Part shown: positions 48,781 through 58,798 of the stretch, one piece after another
Position numbering within the stretch: position 1 is the stretch's first letter
Layout: each line of letters starts with the position of its first letter
NCBI RefSeq assembly: GCF_910592395.1
Contig: NC_088320.1
Location: forward strand, 8,434,001-8,498,000
DNA from: Lineus longissimus
Taxonomy: Eukaryota > Nemertea > Pilidiophora > Heteronemertea > Lineidae
DNA length: 64,000 nucleotides
Direction of reading: 5' to 3'
The notes under the pieces: model-generated
Databases searched by the model: none
Told to the model about the DNA's origin: nothing
What the model saw: only the letters and a program-made list of their open reading frames with translations
Position numbers and translations under genes: made by a program

Positions 48781-49477
48781 CTGGAAAACTATTTAAAATG
48801 TGACAAATAACTTATACCATACTGTGTTGAGCTCAGTCACAATGTCACTTAATGGTGTGAATTCAAAATTAAGCTGCGCAATAGAAGGTTTGACAGTAGA
48901 TAAAAACAAATAACATCATCGACATTCAAAAATGGTCAAGTTGTTTACCGATGAAGTCAACAAAATGAAGAAGATTATTTTCCTATTTTGCGTGCGTTAA
49001 AAGATCGAGCTTTTCGACCCACAGAGCAAATGCTTCTACACTGTGCAAGCGTTTGATCGTATGAGGCGAATGAAAGTACTTGCTTAGTGCTCTAATAAAA
49101 TGCCCACGTTCACGATTGCAAGATATTGAACTGAACCTTACAATACATTAAGTTTCTCGCCTCTGTAAAGTTGGTCACTAGGCTACTGGTCCATATACAC
49201 ATATTTTAAAAACATCCCCAATTGGCCCATAGATGGACGAAATATTGAGGCCACAAGCTTCCGCTTGTGCCCTCAATCTTTTGGCTTGGATTGTTCAACA
49301 GACTGAGTTTGATGTCGAAGACAGCGACTACAAATATGACATTAATTGGTAATGAGATACATTCCAGTTTTTAACCTCAGTGACAAAGGTAGCCTCGACT
49401 AACGCAGCAGGGCGTGATATCATTAACTGCATTCGGTTACAGTGGCCAGATCAACCATTTGTCTTGAACAATCTTAC

Positions 49478-49720
49478 CATGATTTCGTACATAGCGTATC
49501 CTGCTTTAATTTCAACCTCCTCCTTCTCCATACACGTTGCCCTTTTCTCACTCTGATAACAATTAAATGTCCTACCATTCTTATAGACGTTAATAGTCGT
49601 GCAGTTGACAAGCAAGAAACAAACCAGAGCACATTCACAACGCGACCGCAGTTCAATACTAACTGTTTGGTCAGCGAATGTTCTGTCATTTATCAACCGT
49701 TCGTATCTTCTGGACGGCAT
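49478..49720 (-). CDS. likely upstream coding exon of copy B
   Basis: ATG at 49720 opens an 81-codon frame that ends at a good donor, ATG|GTAAGATTG. A possible acceptor (TTGCTACAG) precedes it. The encoded peptide starts MPSRRYERLINDRTFADQ, has ELRSRCECALVC and then a hydrophobic patch. ELRSRCECALVC is reminiscent of the middle helix of F-box domains, but the match is short and unproven. The DNA is conserved in copy C (about 42720-42945), where it has a stop. The link to the exon at 47767-48780 is inferred from orientation, spacing and joint duplication. Confidence 0.45.
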
Positions 49721-49817
49721 ACTATATTTGTATTACCTGTAGCAAATGACTTGTTTCACAATGCTGCAGTTGACAGTCGATGAACCGTTTTGTGATGAAC
49801 CGACCAATGCAGATACT

Positions 49818-49882
49818 TGCATTAGTGAGAAAAACGACGGAAACAATAAATTATTGTTTCTGTCGCTTTTCTCACAAATGCA
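49818..49882. repeat. 65 bp hairpin
   Basis: TGCATTAGTGAGAAAA and TTTTCTCACAAATGCA form the outer stem, and the arms meet at AATAAATTATT. About 31-base arms with three mismatches. It is absent at the matching place in copy C (after 43028), so it is an insertion or expansion specific to copy B's flank. Confidence 0.8.
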
Positions 49883-49902
49883 TTAATTTTGAAGGTCCTT
49901 TA

Positions 49903-50575
49903 GGCTGACGTTACATAGGAATGAACGATTCACTTGTCACTCTTTATGCGCGACACCTCACGCCTCATCATTCACTCCTCACTTTTCATTCCTCATTTTC
50001 CCAACGTTACACAGGGTTCACATTTTACTCGTTCATTTGTCACTTGGCATTTCACGGGTGCGGTCATCGACTCCTCAGAGGACGAAATGCTTGCCATGTT
50101 GCTGTTTTTGATCAACGGACAAACTTTCTTTGTAATCGTCCATCCTGTTCCTGAAAAATTCAAAGAAATCACTTGAGACTGTGTGTTTTGTATTTATCTT
50201 GTTTATCCCCTCATTTCCATGGAAGTACTATCGCATTAAATCGGCAAATGTTGTATGTGCTGTAGTAATTCGAGAAAACTCCAACAAGACAAAATACTCA
50301 AAGCTGTTATAGGAAATCTTCCCTTGACAGTCAAAATACGTCCTGCCTCTGGTCCGGTTCACTTCACAAAAAAATGAACATGTCCATTCTTTGATTCACG
50401 CATAAACTTGATGACCTCACGCCAGAAATTAAATGAAGCGAAGCAAAGTACAAAATGAAAGCCTCTGTAACAGGGCTCATTGAAAATACCTTGTTCATTC
50501 TTGGGTTCACCAATGACCCGTAAATAATGCGGCGTGATCGAGGAGTGAAAAGTGAATGTCTATGTAACGTCTGCC
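49903..50575. mobile_element. PIF/Harbinger-like MITE, 673 bp
   Basis: Flanked by TTA on both sides (49900-49902, 50576-50578), the usual three-base target duplication of PIF/Harbinger elements. Termini GGCTGACGTTACATAG and, as reverse complement, GGCAGACGTTACATAG match at 15 of 16. Subterminal ATTCACTTTTCACTCC-like motifs are also inverted. No transposase, only chance frames. It sits in the upstream flank of copy B. Confidence 0.85.
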
Positions 50576-51194
50576 TTACATCTGCAGACTTTCCTTATCC
50601 ACATATAACAACTCGCACAAGTTGGTCTATCTCAATTTCTCTGATATCACTTTTGACGCTCTCGTGACTTCCTGTCAGTTTAGATCTTTGAGAACTGACA
50701 TTCAGAAACTGGCACCTTGCTTGGGAGGGAGAAGAACGGTCTAGACGATCCAACTAAAGTTATCTGAAATTGATCTGAAACGTATGATGAATCTTTAGTT
50801 AGGATAGCATTTACGCACCATAGTGTACGCCCTCTTTAAGGAAAGTATATGATTTTACGATAAAAACCTAGAAAAAATGTGTTATTGCTAGTGTAAGCGT
50901 GACGATGTCTCACCTCTTTGTTATTAGCTTGATAACAATGAATACATTGTCTATTTAAACCGTCCATACCCTTTTAGGTACTGTGTGTGCCTTGCGAATA
51001 AGACATAATACATGCCAGTTAAGAGAACAATAGTTTGCATAAAATGGTAATACTAGTAGTCTGTAAAGCGAGAGTACGCAACATGGTGACAAAATCGCAC
51101 CAAATGTATCCAATTCGAAACAAAATAGTGTGTCTGAAAATTTCTATCTTTTACGAAGTTTTAAAACTATATCATCATTATTTCCCAAAACATG

Positions 51195-51273
51195 ACTATT
51201 GTAGGGTAGGTGATAAAGTATTGAATTAGTGAAACCTTGGAAACACTGATAAACCTTGGAAACACTCCTTAAA
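51195..51273 (-). repeat. dispersed repeat R1 fragment (inverted)
   Basis: On the minus strand it carries AAGGTTTATCAGTGTTTCC and TTTCACTAATTCAATAC, repeated on the plus strand at 54343-54415. The LINE lies between the two inverted copies. Confidence 0.75.
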
Positions 51274-51503
51274 ATGCATAAAAACATGAAATAATGCCAT
51301 TCGAACCTAACGTGGTTACGAATCAACATTTGGAGCTTATTCTTACATGATCAGATCGGAATTTTATGGTAATTTAGAAATCTGTCGCATATCCGATTCA
51401 ATAGTCTATATTTTAAAACAACCCAGTTGTACCTCGCCTCCAGTGTACAGTACTGATCTCCCAAATATGGGAAGACACGCCCACCACACACCCATAATAT
51501 GGA

Positions 51504-51527
51504 CCAATAGCGCTCCGCTTATAAATA
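51504..51527 (+). promoter_or_regulatory. CCAAT and TATAAATA, candidate core promoter
   Basis: GACCAATAGC is followed 12 bases later by TATAAATA in a locally GC-rich stretch, so transcription to the right from about 51550 is plausible. No downstream coding exon was identified, and a repeat-borne promoter is equally possible. Confidence 0.3.
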
Positions 51528-52027
51528 CGCCACCACCACGCGGGGCCTTTTCGATCAGACGAGTTGCTTGGGAAGTTGGGGGCCTGTCATGCATTATGCA
51601 TGGATAAGGTTGACGACTATGTCTAGGCCTAATTGTCTATGATTGACTGATATTTTATAACAAACGATGAATAAAAGAAGCCTAGTCATGTATGTTTATT
51701 ACCAAAGTTTGCGGATGAAAATTTCCTTCGCCGTGAGCGATTTCTTACATCTTCCAGTACGCATCGAGGGATGCAGAGATCTTTGTGACGTCACCAGTTC
51801 TAAGCGGTTTTTTTATTCACGTGTGTGTTTGTCCTATGATCTCGTGCATCTAGTACCGAGCATAATACTTTATCGTCTATGGAATACAAAACAATCATAA
51901 AAACTAATTTTTGCTTCCATTGAAGAGAAATAAAATATTTTAACGACCACAGCGCATTGCCAATTGATGACGTCATCCTCCACATTAAAAATGTTGGCTT
52001 CTGAACTAACTGGCAAATTGCTATCAA

Positions 52028-54253
52028 TATGAATATGAATATGAATATTTATTCGACCAACAAAATTTACAAGGTGCATTAATGAAATACATGATATTGA
52101 TTGTGGTCGGGAGCAGAACAAGACCAGATTGGCCGCTTAATGCCTGCTCCCTTATGAATTACATGTAGTACAATGTTAATTATTATATACAGGATTTACA
52201 ATTTAATTTACAAGACAGTTCTATTTTACAGTGAAGGAGTGAGTAATAACAGTTATAAGACGAAAAAAGTTTAACGAATGTCGCAAACATAGCAGTTGCG
52301 AATTTGGCACTTTTTATTATAGGAACCCAAAATTTCATTTTTGTAGTATGTTGAAAAGGATTTTAAGCTAAAATTTGAGTGGAGTTTGTTTAGAGTTTGT
52401 TTTGAGAGAGAATTATATAATTTAGTTAAACTGTATCGTGGTGTCATTTTGGCATATTCGTGTCTTACATTTGGTATTTTAAATTTATCATTAATTCTTG
52501 TGGGATAGTTATGAACATCACTGTTAAATGAGAAAAAATTGTGCATGAAGTACACTGGTAAATCCTTTTTTAAAAATCTATAGAGAAATTTTATTTCAAT
52601 TAATTTGTGTAAGTCCGGTAGTTTGAGTAGTTTCAGCTTTATGAATAAAGGGTCAGTGTGACTAATAGGATGACTGAGAGTAATGGCACGAATAGCTTTC
52701 TTTTGTAATTTTAAAATTTCGTTGTGATCATAGCCCCAAGATAATATTTGATAGTTGAGATGAGCAGAGATAAGAGAGTGGTAAATCGTTATTAGAATTT
52801 TCTGTGGAATAAAATGTTTTAAGTAATTGATAATGCCGGTTGCCCTTGATATTTTTTTTGAAATATGATTTATATGTGAAGTCCAAGTAAGATCCTTATT
52901 TATAAGTAATCCAAGGAAGTTAAACGATTCAACACATTCGAGTTTCGTGCCTTCAATTTGTAAATCTAGGATGCCATTAAAAATTTTGTGTGTTCGTTCA
53001 AAGATCATAAATTTAGTTTTTGAGATATTTAAAGATAATTTATTTGCTTTTAACCAGTTTGCTATGTTTAATAGCTCGGTGTTTAATATGTGGTTTACCT
53101 TGGTAGAGAAAGAATGTAATTCGCTAAGTGAAGTTGTATCGTCCGCAAACATTATAAAATTGAAGAATTTACTTGCTTTGTTTAGATCATTGATGTAAAT
53201 GGTAAAAAGGAGAGGCCCTAAGATCGACCCTTGGGGTACACCCGTTTTAATGACAGCATGGTCGGAGGTGTAACCAGAGAAATCAACATATTGACGTCTG
53301 TTGGATATATAAGTTTTCATGAGATTTAGAGCAGAGTCAGTAAGACCGTAAAGGCTAAGTTTATGTAATAAGATATTATGATCCAATGTATCGAAAGCCT
53401 TGGACAGATCCATAAATATGGCAATAGATTTCTTGTTGTTATCCAAGGTTTTAGTTATTCTATCAATTAACTCTGCTGCGGCAAGGTCTGTTGAGTGTTT
53501 TTTTCGGAAACCATATTGACTTTCAAAGATCATTTTGTTGTCGACGAGATATTTAGTGAGTTGATCATGTATGATTCTTTCATAGATTTTTGAGATTGAT
53601 GGAAGAAGGGATATTGGCCGGTAGTTGTTAAATGAATCTTTTTCCCCTTTTTTAAATAACGGAATAACTTTTGCTATTTTAAGATTGTCTGGGAAAATGC
53701 CTGATTCAAGAGAGCGGTTTACTAAAGCTGTGACAATGTCAAGAATTTCAAATTTGCACATTTTTAAGAGTTTAGTGGATATACCATCCCAGCCACTGCT
53801 TGGTTTCGGATTTAGATTGTCAATTACTTTAGCATTATCCAATCGGTTTATTTTCGTAAATTGAAAGGTCTTATCTCTTTGATTATCAAGGTAATGTTTG
53901 AAATCAGTGGTGATAGGCTTTATGTTTTTTGAAAGTTTAGGACCGATATTTACAAAGAAGTCATTAAAACCATTGGCTATAACTGTTTTATCGGTTGTTT
54001 GTACATTATTTACACTGAACGAACTTGGTATTTGTTCACCCTTATTGTTTGATTTTTTCTTTATGATCGAGTTTATATTTGACCAGGTTTTTCTGCTGTC
54101 ATTCGCACATTTGTTGAATTGCTCAGTGTAGTATGACCTTTTTGCTCCATGAATGAGTCGTCTTAGAATCTTATTATAATTTCTGAGTTGATTATGTCTT
54201 GTTTCATAGAGTTGACAGTTTCTTGGAGTTCCTTTAGTCCAATAAAGTCAGCT
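52028..54253 (-). mobile_element. 5'-truncated non-LTR retrotransposon (LINE), RT frame open
   Basis: The minus-strand frame is open from about 54252 to the stop at 52271, some 660 codons with no interruption. It lacks the endonuclease domain, so the copy is truncated on its 5' side. RT motifs occur in order: FKKGEKDSFNNYRPISLLP, YGFRKKHSTD, FMDLSKAFDTLDH, GVPQGSILGPLLFTIYINDL, and the catalytic MFADDTT. The thumb and C-terminal tail follow (LGLLINKDLTWTSHI; RAITLSHPISH), ending with a C-x4-C pair. The 3' UTR has AATAAA and a (TATTCA)n tail at 52028-52050. RT catalytic residues look complete. The type is CR1/Jockey-group-like, but the clade is not settled. The open frame implies a young insertion. 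Confidence 0.9.
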
Positions 54254-54342
54254 GGGACGAGACTGTCAGTTGGGAGGGTATAAATCGTGGAAGGAACGCA
54301 CCCGATTTCCCGCGCTATTTGCACAGTGATTCCATGGTTTAC

Positions 54343-54620
54343 ATTGAATATTACAAGGTTTATCAGTGTTTCCAAGGTTTCACTAATTCCATACTTTATC
54401 AACTACCCTATTGTATGGAAAATGCCCTTGATCACTTATTTCTTAGTACACTTCTACATGGGGAAAAGCTAATGCTTTGTGTAGTTACAGTTTGTATAAA
54501 CATGTGTACATTGTCATGTACATTTTTGGGTTTATTTCGTTTCGGTACTTTCCGACTATTTTTATGATGAATATTCTTGATCTGTTACAAGTTGTCACAA
54601 TTTTGGGTACTATAAGCTCC
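54343..54620 (+). repeat. dispersed repeat R1, copy 1
   Basis: The part 54410-54620 matches 58373-58562 (shared GTGTAGTTACAGT, CATTGTCATG, TTTCGTTTC, CTTTCCG and a GGGTACTAT end). The first 70 bases match the minus strand at 51195-51273. Element class unknown. Confidence 0.75.
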
Positions 54621-54799
54621 CAAAGAACAAGCCGAGGCGAGGGCTGATGGAGACTCACCGGTTTGAGAGGAAGATTTACTGGTGCTGAAAGATGGATGTA
54701 AAAATGAAAAGTCAGTACAGGGAAAATATGGTAGTACCAACGATGCAGAGAAAACATTCATTCGGTGGTACAGACAAATACCAGACCCATGTGGGGGTG

Positions 54800-55078
54800 G
54801 GGGGTGGACCATCCAAGAAGGATCTTCGCAGATTTCAGTTGGACGATAAGGATATCGGGCCAGTGCTAGGATAGGAGGAATCCAGTATGCGACCTTATAC
54901 AACCAGGAGGTTTGTAAGCTAGGCCACAAGTCATTATTGGAATCTTTGGAATTCATTAGAGGTTCGAGAGGGAGTATTGTATCATAAGTTTAGAAAGAGG
55001 GATGATACTGGAGAGTACACCCATTTTGTTGTTCCTACTTGTCTCAAGAGTGAGATATTGAAACTTATGCAGAACTCT
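54800..55078 (+). pseudogene. Ty3/Gypsy integrase N-terminal region, degenerate
   Basis: One plus frame reads KKDLRRFQLDDKDIGPVLG, stop, a short stretch, stop, then YWNLWNSLEVREGVLYHKF, VVPTCLKSEILKLM and NST. In Gypsy pol the segment between RNase H and integrase has the pattern Q..D.dI.pv, then a W..L....GvLy and VVP..l...vl. Two in-frame TAG stops make it a pseudogene. It is cut off at 55078 by R2. RT and RNase H are not found beside it. Confidence 0.75.
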
Positions 55079-55440
55079 ACGTGTTTGATGCTCTTCCAAT
55101 TTTGTTTCAGCTCTTAGATAGAAGAAAAACGCGTTATTCGTTATTTTCAGTACGCACAAGTCCTGGCGCAAAATACCTTTTCCGCCACGAAAGTACACGC
55201 CGAGATCCTAGTTCATGTCACCCTACTATACATTTATCGTCGCAGTTGCGGGGTCATCAAGCGCCATCAGCGTGACGTCGGAAAAATCGATACCAGCACC
55301 ATGACGTCAAGGGGTAGTACGTAGCTCCAGGAAACGCCTTACTGGTGCGCGCGCATCGTTCCGTGTGGAAAGAGTCGATGCGTGGAGAGCTAAATCGGTT
55401 CAAATTGGAGTCAACGTCGGCAAAGCGCGATAATTCTATT
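55078..55440 (+). repeat. dispersed repeat R2, copy 2 (uninterrupted)
   Basis: It joins the left half (as at 37155-37315) directly to the right half (as at 39836-40095), without the 2.5 kb insertion. It lies between the Gypsy relic and the zinc-finger frame at 55453. Confidence 0.8.
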
Positions 55441-55452
55441 CAATTCCAGACG

Positions 55453-55653
55453 ATGGCCGCCACTGAATGCGAATACTGTGGACATACCGCGGATGAGTAT
55501 AGCATACGACGACACATATTTATGGTGCACAATGTGAACAAGACGCCTGAGGGAATCCGAGATGACACCACCCCGAAAACAGACGAGTCACTGCTCTGGC
55601 AGCAACGGCAGCAAACACTTCAAGAGTTGTCCGAGGCAATGGCTCAGGCTTAA
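55453..55653 (+). CDS. small C2H2 zinc-finger frame, uncertain gene
   Basis: ATG at 55453 (context GACGATGG) opens 66 codons. The sequence CEYCGHTADEYSIRRHIFMVH is a single C2H2 finger of the form C-x2-C-x12-H-x4-H, followed by a Gln-rich, helix-prone C-terminus ending SEAMAQA. The frame can be extended 5' to 55345, but that part lies in repeat R2. No partner exon is seen, and the stop is followed by the 45 bp repeat region. It may be the start of a repeat-borne protein or a fragment of a host gene captured next to R2. One finger alone gives weak support. Confidence 0.4.
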   Translation: MAATECEYCGHTADEYSIRRHIFMVHNVNKTPEGIRDDTTPKTDESLLWQQRQQTLQELSEAMAQA

Positions 55654-55854
55654 GCTAGAACTAGGAAGGTTTCACGGAAGGTCAAATGAAAACTTATCCC
55701 GTTAACCACGTTAACGCTTAAAGAAACGGAAAGAAGAGCACCCGACCACATATTGGACGTAGATCCGAGGGGATGCAAATCAGAAGTAATGATGGATCTA
55801 TGTAAGAAGGCCATGGGCATGGTGGCTGCCTTCGTGTAGACGCATGAAAACAAG

Positions 55855-56222
55855 AGACGGTGTCACAATCTGTTGTCCAAGCAACTCATGAAGAACAAGA
55901 GACGGTGTCACAATCTGTTGTCCAAGCAACTCATGAAGAACAAGAGACGTTGTCACAATATGTTGTCCAAGCAACTCATGAAGAACAAGGGACGGTGTCA
56001 CAATCTGGTGTCCAAGCAACTCATGAAGAACAAGAGACGTTGTCACAATCTGTTGTCCAAGCAACTCATGAAGAACAAGGGACGGTGTCACAATCTGGTG
56101 TCCAAGCAACTCATGAAGACGAGAGACGGTGTCACAATCTGTTGTCCAAGCAACTCATGAAGAACTAGAGACGGTGTCACAATCTGTATTCCAAGCAACT
56201 CATGAAAAAGAAGAGACGGTTG
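55855..56222. repeat. 45 bp tandem repeat, eight copies
   Basis: The unit starts GACGGTGTCACAATCTGTTG and ends AAGAACAAGA. Seven copies are in 45-base register and one is shortened by three bases near 56120. Because 45 is divisible by three, two plus frames read it as 15-residue repeats, such as SQSVVQATHEEQETV (acidic) or KQLMKNKRRCHNLLS (basic). Variation (GACGTTG/GACGGTG, AGAGAC/AGGGAC) alternates between neighbours, suggesting an older 90-base higher-order unit. Confidence 0.95.
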
Positions 56223-56226
56223 CACA

Positions 56227-56697
56227 ATGTTACCTCAGCCCACAATGATGCGATATCCTGCCCGAAGAAGGAACTGGACTACGAATGCGATCCAGAATCA
56301 GAGATGGCGAGCAATCCAACAGCACCTAGGCTTAAATCTGTTGCCAAAGTACGGAGTCACAGCCCGCGGATGGGGACTCCACCAAGGTGTTACAGCCGTT
56401 AAAGGAGTTGGCATCCGGTTTACAGGCGAGACCACCATCACAGAGGGCAAAGTCACTGCAGATCCCAGGGCGCGCAGGACTCGAGCCGCTACAGATGCCA
56501 TCGACACAGACTCCAGGAGAGAAGAGAGAGCGCGGTCTCCGATCAGGCCGGGATTCAGAGATTTAGAGGTGATTCAACACAGTCCAACCCTTGGTGGAAG
56601 AAAGAGAAATTTTAAATCAGATGTAAATGAATGTGGAACATCTATGTCAAGAACGGGTGACCAAAGTGGTATTAAAAGCTTTCTTTTCTTTAGATAA
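56227..56697 (+). other. open frame after the 45 bp repeat, doubtful
   Basis: A 156-codon plus frame, rich in Arg and Thr, follows the repeat. An overlapping frame (56202-56402) includes KKELDYECDPESEMA. Neither has a domain. If the repeat was once coding, one of them may be the C-terminal part of the same protein as the zinc finger at 55453, but frames do not connect without breaks. Confidence 0.25.
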
Positions 56698-56699
56698 AT

Positions 56700-57895
56700 A
56701 AGTCATAATCTATATCATAATACTATAAGGCGGCTCGCTAAAGTGCCATTTGGGGGTCGTGTTTCGTCTCGAAATTTTGCGCGTTTGCAGGTGATATGTT
56801 ATCCTGATGCAACGTCATGTTTATTTTCGGAAATTTACTTCAGCGGAGCAGTAATGAGGGATTTTTAATCGGACACGGTCAATTCTCCTTATCACTCACG
56901 GAAGCCAAGCCATTGCTGTTTAGTTATGCAGGGGATTAATGAATCACCTGCACTCCCTGTGGGGTGACTAACACTACCTGTTGAACGGCTGGCTGTAGGG
57001 GGATGATTGGAACAGCCTGTACACGTGTTGACCTGCTGAACCAAGGTTAATGTTATTTTCAATCCACGATTGTAGGTCACCTGATCTTCGAGATTTCGCG
57101 GGAAAGAAATTGTAAACAAACGCGTGTGTGCAGTTCAAATGTAAACAAAAATGTATTTTGATACTTTTGGTTGCTGGACTTGGGTTTTCCCGCAGTAAGG
57201 AGCTGGGGTCAAATTGATGGTCTATCGTATATTGGTACTGTATTAGCCAGAGCTAGCCCTTGATTATGAAGGGATTTTCAAAGGTATGTTTATGTGCTCA
57301 CCACAGCTTTCAAAACTTGATGTATCTGAAGAGGCACTCTGAACTTGGCATGGCCTTATCAAGGAGCTGCTCACGGTGCTGAACTTCTAGCTTGCCTGTC
57401 GACTAAGTGCCTTGCCCGAGATCATGCTACATGTAGGAGGAGCACGCATTTTAAAGTTTTAGTAGTGATAGTGCAATTGGTCCGAGCCATTTGGAGGCCG
57501 ACATGTGAAGGGCTATCTGGGTTCTCCGTCATCTCCGTATAAAAAGGGGCATATTGCTGACTAAGGAACGAGGTATATTCACATTGCCTCATCATCTCAT
57601 TCGGACCAATTGATTTACTTTTATATGCACGCATACAGCACGCCACAGGGTCCGAGTCTGTGGACAAATGGTTGGTTTAATTTGTCTCTTCGATATTGCT
57701 CCTTTGATATTGCATTATATTTTCATTGCAATTCAATCTATTCAAGGTATAGCCCATTTGAACCTGCCTGCGCCACGGGTACAATGCTAGTTTGTTTTAA
57801 TAGTGTAATACTTACTACACGGTAGCACGTGTGTGGCACATGTAGTATGGATGGATGTTCTTAACTATCTGTGAAGGTCATCCTGATTTCCTCCA
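56700..57895. other. non-coding, nothing recognised
   Basis: Short frames only, without family features. Confidence 0.4.
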
Positions 57896-57982
57896 CAGGG
57901 TGGCCCAGAATTATTTTCACTTGCACAATAGAATTATATTGTGAATCCATTGTGTGAGGGGAAATATATCTGGGCCACCCTG
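57896..57982. mobile_element. 87 bp MITE, CAGGGTGGCCCAGA ends
   Basis: CAGGGTGGCCCAGA and its perfect reverse complement TCTGGGCCACCCTG bound the unit. TA follows on the right (57983-57984), while the left flank is CA, so a TA duplication is imperfect. The interior is AT-rich and partly palindromic. The CAGGGTG start with TA flank is mariner-like. Confidence 0.8.
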
Positions 57983-58372
57983 TAGATGGAATATGACATT
58001 ATCTTGACCCTGTTGTATTTTCATATTCTATTTCAGCTCAGATTTATATGGTGCTGCCAAGCATTTAAACGCAGAGTCGAGTGGCCGCTCAGTTGAATAT
58101 GGTCATTTGCTGCTGAAAACATTTTGAGACAATTGGCCTCCCAAGATGCTAAATTTGAATTTTTGACAATGTTTTGCTTGTAAATACGTAGTTTTGAATG
58201 ATACAGGCCTACATATATACTCATTGTAAAATTGTGGTGCTCTTGCAAGCAAGGCATTAGGTGGTCTCCCTGTATTTCATCTGTTGAATATAAGGATTCC
58301 AGAAAGGTGACGGGGATACTATAGTGCCCGGGGGATGTCTTGACGAGGACGTCAAACTGTGAAAGTGGGGGC

Positions 58373-58562
58373 ATTGTAGGGAAAATACCCTTGATCTCGT
58401 ATTTCTTTAATACACTTTTACATTGGGAAATCGTATGCATTGTGTAGTTACAGTGTGTATTAATATGTCTACATTGTCATGAACATTTTCGTTTCAGTAC
58501 TTTCCGGACTGTTTATATTCTGTTACAGCAAGATGTCACATTTGGGTACTATGATCCTTACC
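58373..58562 (+). repeat. dispersed repeat R1, copy 2
   Basis: It matches 54410-54620 with scattered changes. The boundary at 58373 is where the similarity begins (CATTGTAGGGAAAA against TATTGTATGGAAAA). Confidence 0.75.
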
Positions 58563-58798
58563 TGGTTCTAAAAGTGTTTTTATATTCCATTATGAGTTTG
58601 CTCTATTTTGAAGAGCGTAATTAATAAGTTTGTAAGCTCACAACCTCGAAATGTTTTGATGGGAAGCCGTCTTGGTTTGTGACCTCGAGAGAAAAGGTGA
58701 GATGAAAACACTGCAAAGTTTGCATATATAATTGAATATGCTGTGTTTAACCAAATCTACGTTCCTTTAAAATTAAGATGAAGCAAGTATTTTAAGAG

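Larger units (their letters stand above)
50579..52027. other. non-coding with one core-promoter-like pair
   Basis: 50630-50700 is conserved with 43410-43485. 51195-51273 is an inverted match to 54343-54415. CCAAT (51504) and TATAAATA (51520) lie close together. No gene recognised. Confidence 0.45.

Noticed and set aside
48781-48840. 37-base intron between GTATAAG and TTTTCCAG in copies B and C
   Set aside because: Too short for a typical animal intron, and the resulting phase would create a stop in the next exon.
55798-56168. Frames across the 45 bp repeat on both strands
   Set aside because: Open because the period is divisible by three and the unit lacks stops in several frames. Kept as a repeat, with possible coding history noted.
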